Below, piece by piece: positions 63,660-64,000 of a DNA stretch of 64,000 bases (the first letter of the stretch is position 1; each line of letters starts with the position of its first letter). This stretch comes from Puffinus mauretanicus. Taxonomy: Eukaryota; Chordata; Aves; Procellariiformes; Procellariidae. The DNA lies in NCBI GenBank assembly GCA_023333565.1, contig JAJKFH010003229.1, forward strand, positions 2,516,001 to 2,580,000, read 5' to 3'. Both the position numbers and the translations under genes were made by a program. A model generated the notes under the pieces. It was not told the origin of the DNA, searched no databases, and worked only from the letters and a program-made list of their open reading frames with translations.

Positions 63660-64000
63660 ACTTCCTCAGCCTCCAGCTGAAGCCTAATCAGCTGGTATAA
63701 ACTATGCTTGTGTTGGCTGAATTTATTGTGTATTGAGGAGGCACAAATGTGCATACAAAAGTAGGAAGAGGTGGAAATACCACTGAGCACCAGTGCCTTT
63801 GTGGGAAAGCGAGAAGCTGTGAAGTGATATACAAGTTCAAAGCCTAATTATGTAATTAGTAACTGAAAGGTCAAAGCCAGCCAAGCACAGAGATAAGCCT
63901 TTAAATACTTACTAATAAAAAAAGGAGCACAAATTTCAGGAACAAAAAGCATTCAGATATTTTTTGCCCTTTAAAAGCGAGAGTTTTCCGAGAATACATG
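63660..64000. promoter_or_regulatory. Possible conserved regulatory block with paired homeodomain sites
   Basis: CTAATTATGTAATTAG (63844-63859) is an almost perfect palindrome made of two TAATTA homeodomain cores separated by 2 bp, a spacing used by paired-class homeodomain dimers. The block is repeat-free and has no ORF, and a nuclear-receptor-like AAAGGTCAAAG follows at about 63867. The motifs are direct observation. Enhancer function and conservation are inference. Confidence 0.25.

Noticed and set aside
1..64000. tRNA, snRNA, microRNA and CRISPR-like arrays
   Set aside because: I looked for tRNA B-box patterns, U6-like starts, familiar microRNA seeds and regularly spaced direct repeats and found none. 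CRISPR is not expected in a vertebrate genome.

Overview
This window looks like vertebrate, and specifically avian, non-coding DNA. It is AT-rich and has no long open reading frames. Its interspersed repeats are CR1 LINE 3' ends of the bird type and a solo LTR of a type familiar from bird genomes. No bacterial-style gene layout is present. The predicted ORFs are short (mostly under 140 codons), overlap on both strands and almost never match a family I recognise, so I treat nearly all of them as chance. The window reads as a gene desert or long-intron region next to, or between, genes.

Layout. Positions 1-10.8 kb are unique AT-rich DNA with a possible SOX/POU motif cluster near 1.75-1.94 kb and two fragments at 8.1-8.5 kb that look like very old palindromic repeats. 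A complete-looking solo LTR lies at 10.85-11.44 kb (+ strand), followed by about 1.6 kb of GC-richer unique sequence. From 13 to 42 kb the DNA is mostly AT-rich with scattered small repeats (old palindromic repeats at 15.3 and 25.0 kb; CR1 tails at 26.2 and 34.8 kb) and several blocks that look like conserved non-coding DNA. A 100-codon protein-like ORF of unknown origin lies at 40.65-40.95 kb. CR1 fragments at 42.9-43.6 kb and 46.4-46.6 kb still encode recognisable reverse-transcriptase C-terminal peptide on the minus strand. Two more palindromic-repeat relics sit at 50.3-50.7 kb.

The most structured part is 51-57 kb. A compact CpG island at 51.58-51.87 kb abuts about 630 bp of TA/TG-rich simple sequence. 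It is followed by another palindromic relic, an older CR1 at 53.5 kb, and a plausible minus-strand 3' terminal coding exon with its own AATAAA signal (55.7-56.1 kb). If that exon is real, the rest of its gene lies to the right. The minus strand of 62.2-63.4 kb carries several protein-like stretches in changing frames with a few stops, either a decayed coding copy or exons of an unrecognised gene. The right edge (63.66-64.0 kb) resembles conserved regulatory DNA with paired homeodomain sites.

I did not find a clearly new biological system. The best leads are the family of ancient palindromic MITE-like relics (at least six to eight copies), the CpG island with no assigned gene, the 55.7-56.1 kb terminal exon and the coding-like block at 62-63 kb. 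All conservation statements are impressions from base composition and motif content, because no alignment was available.
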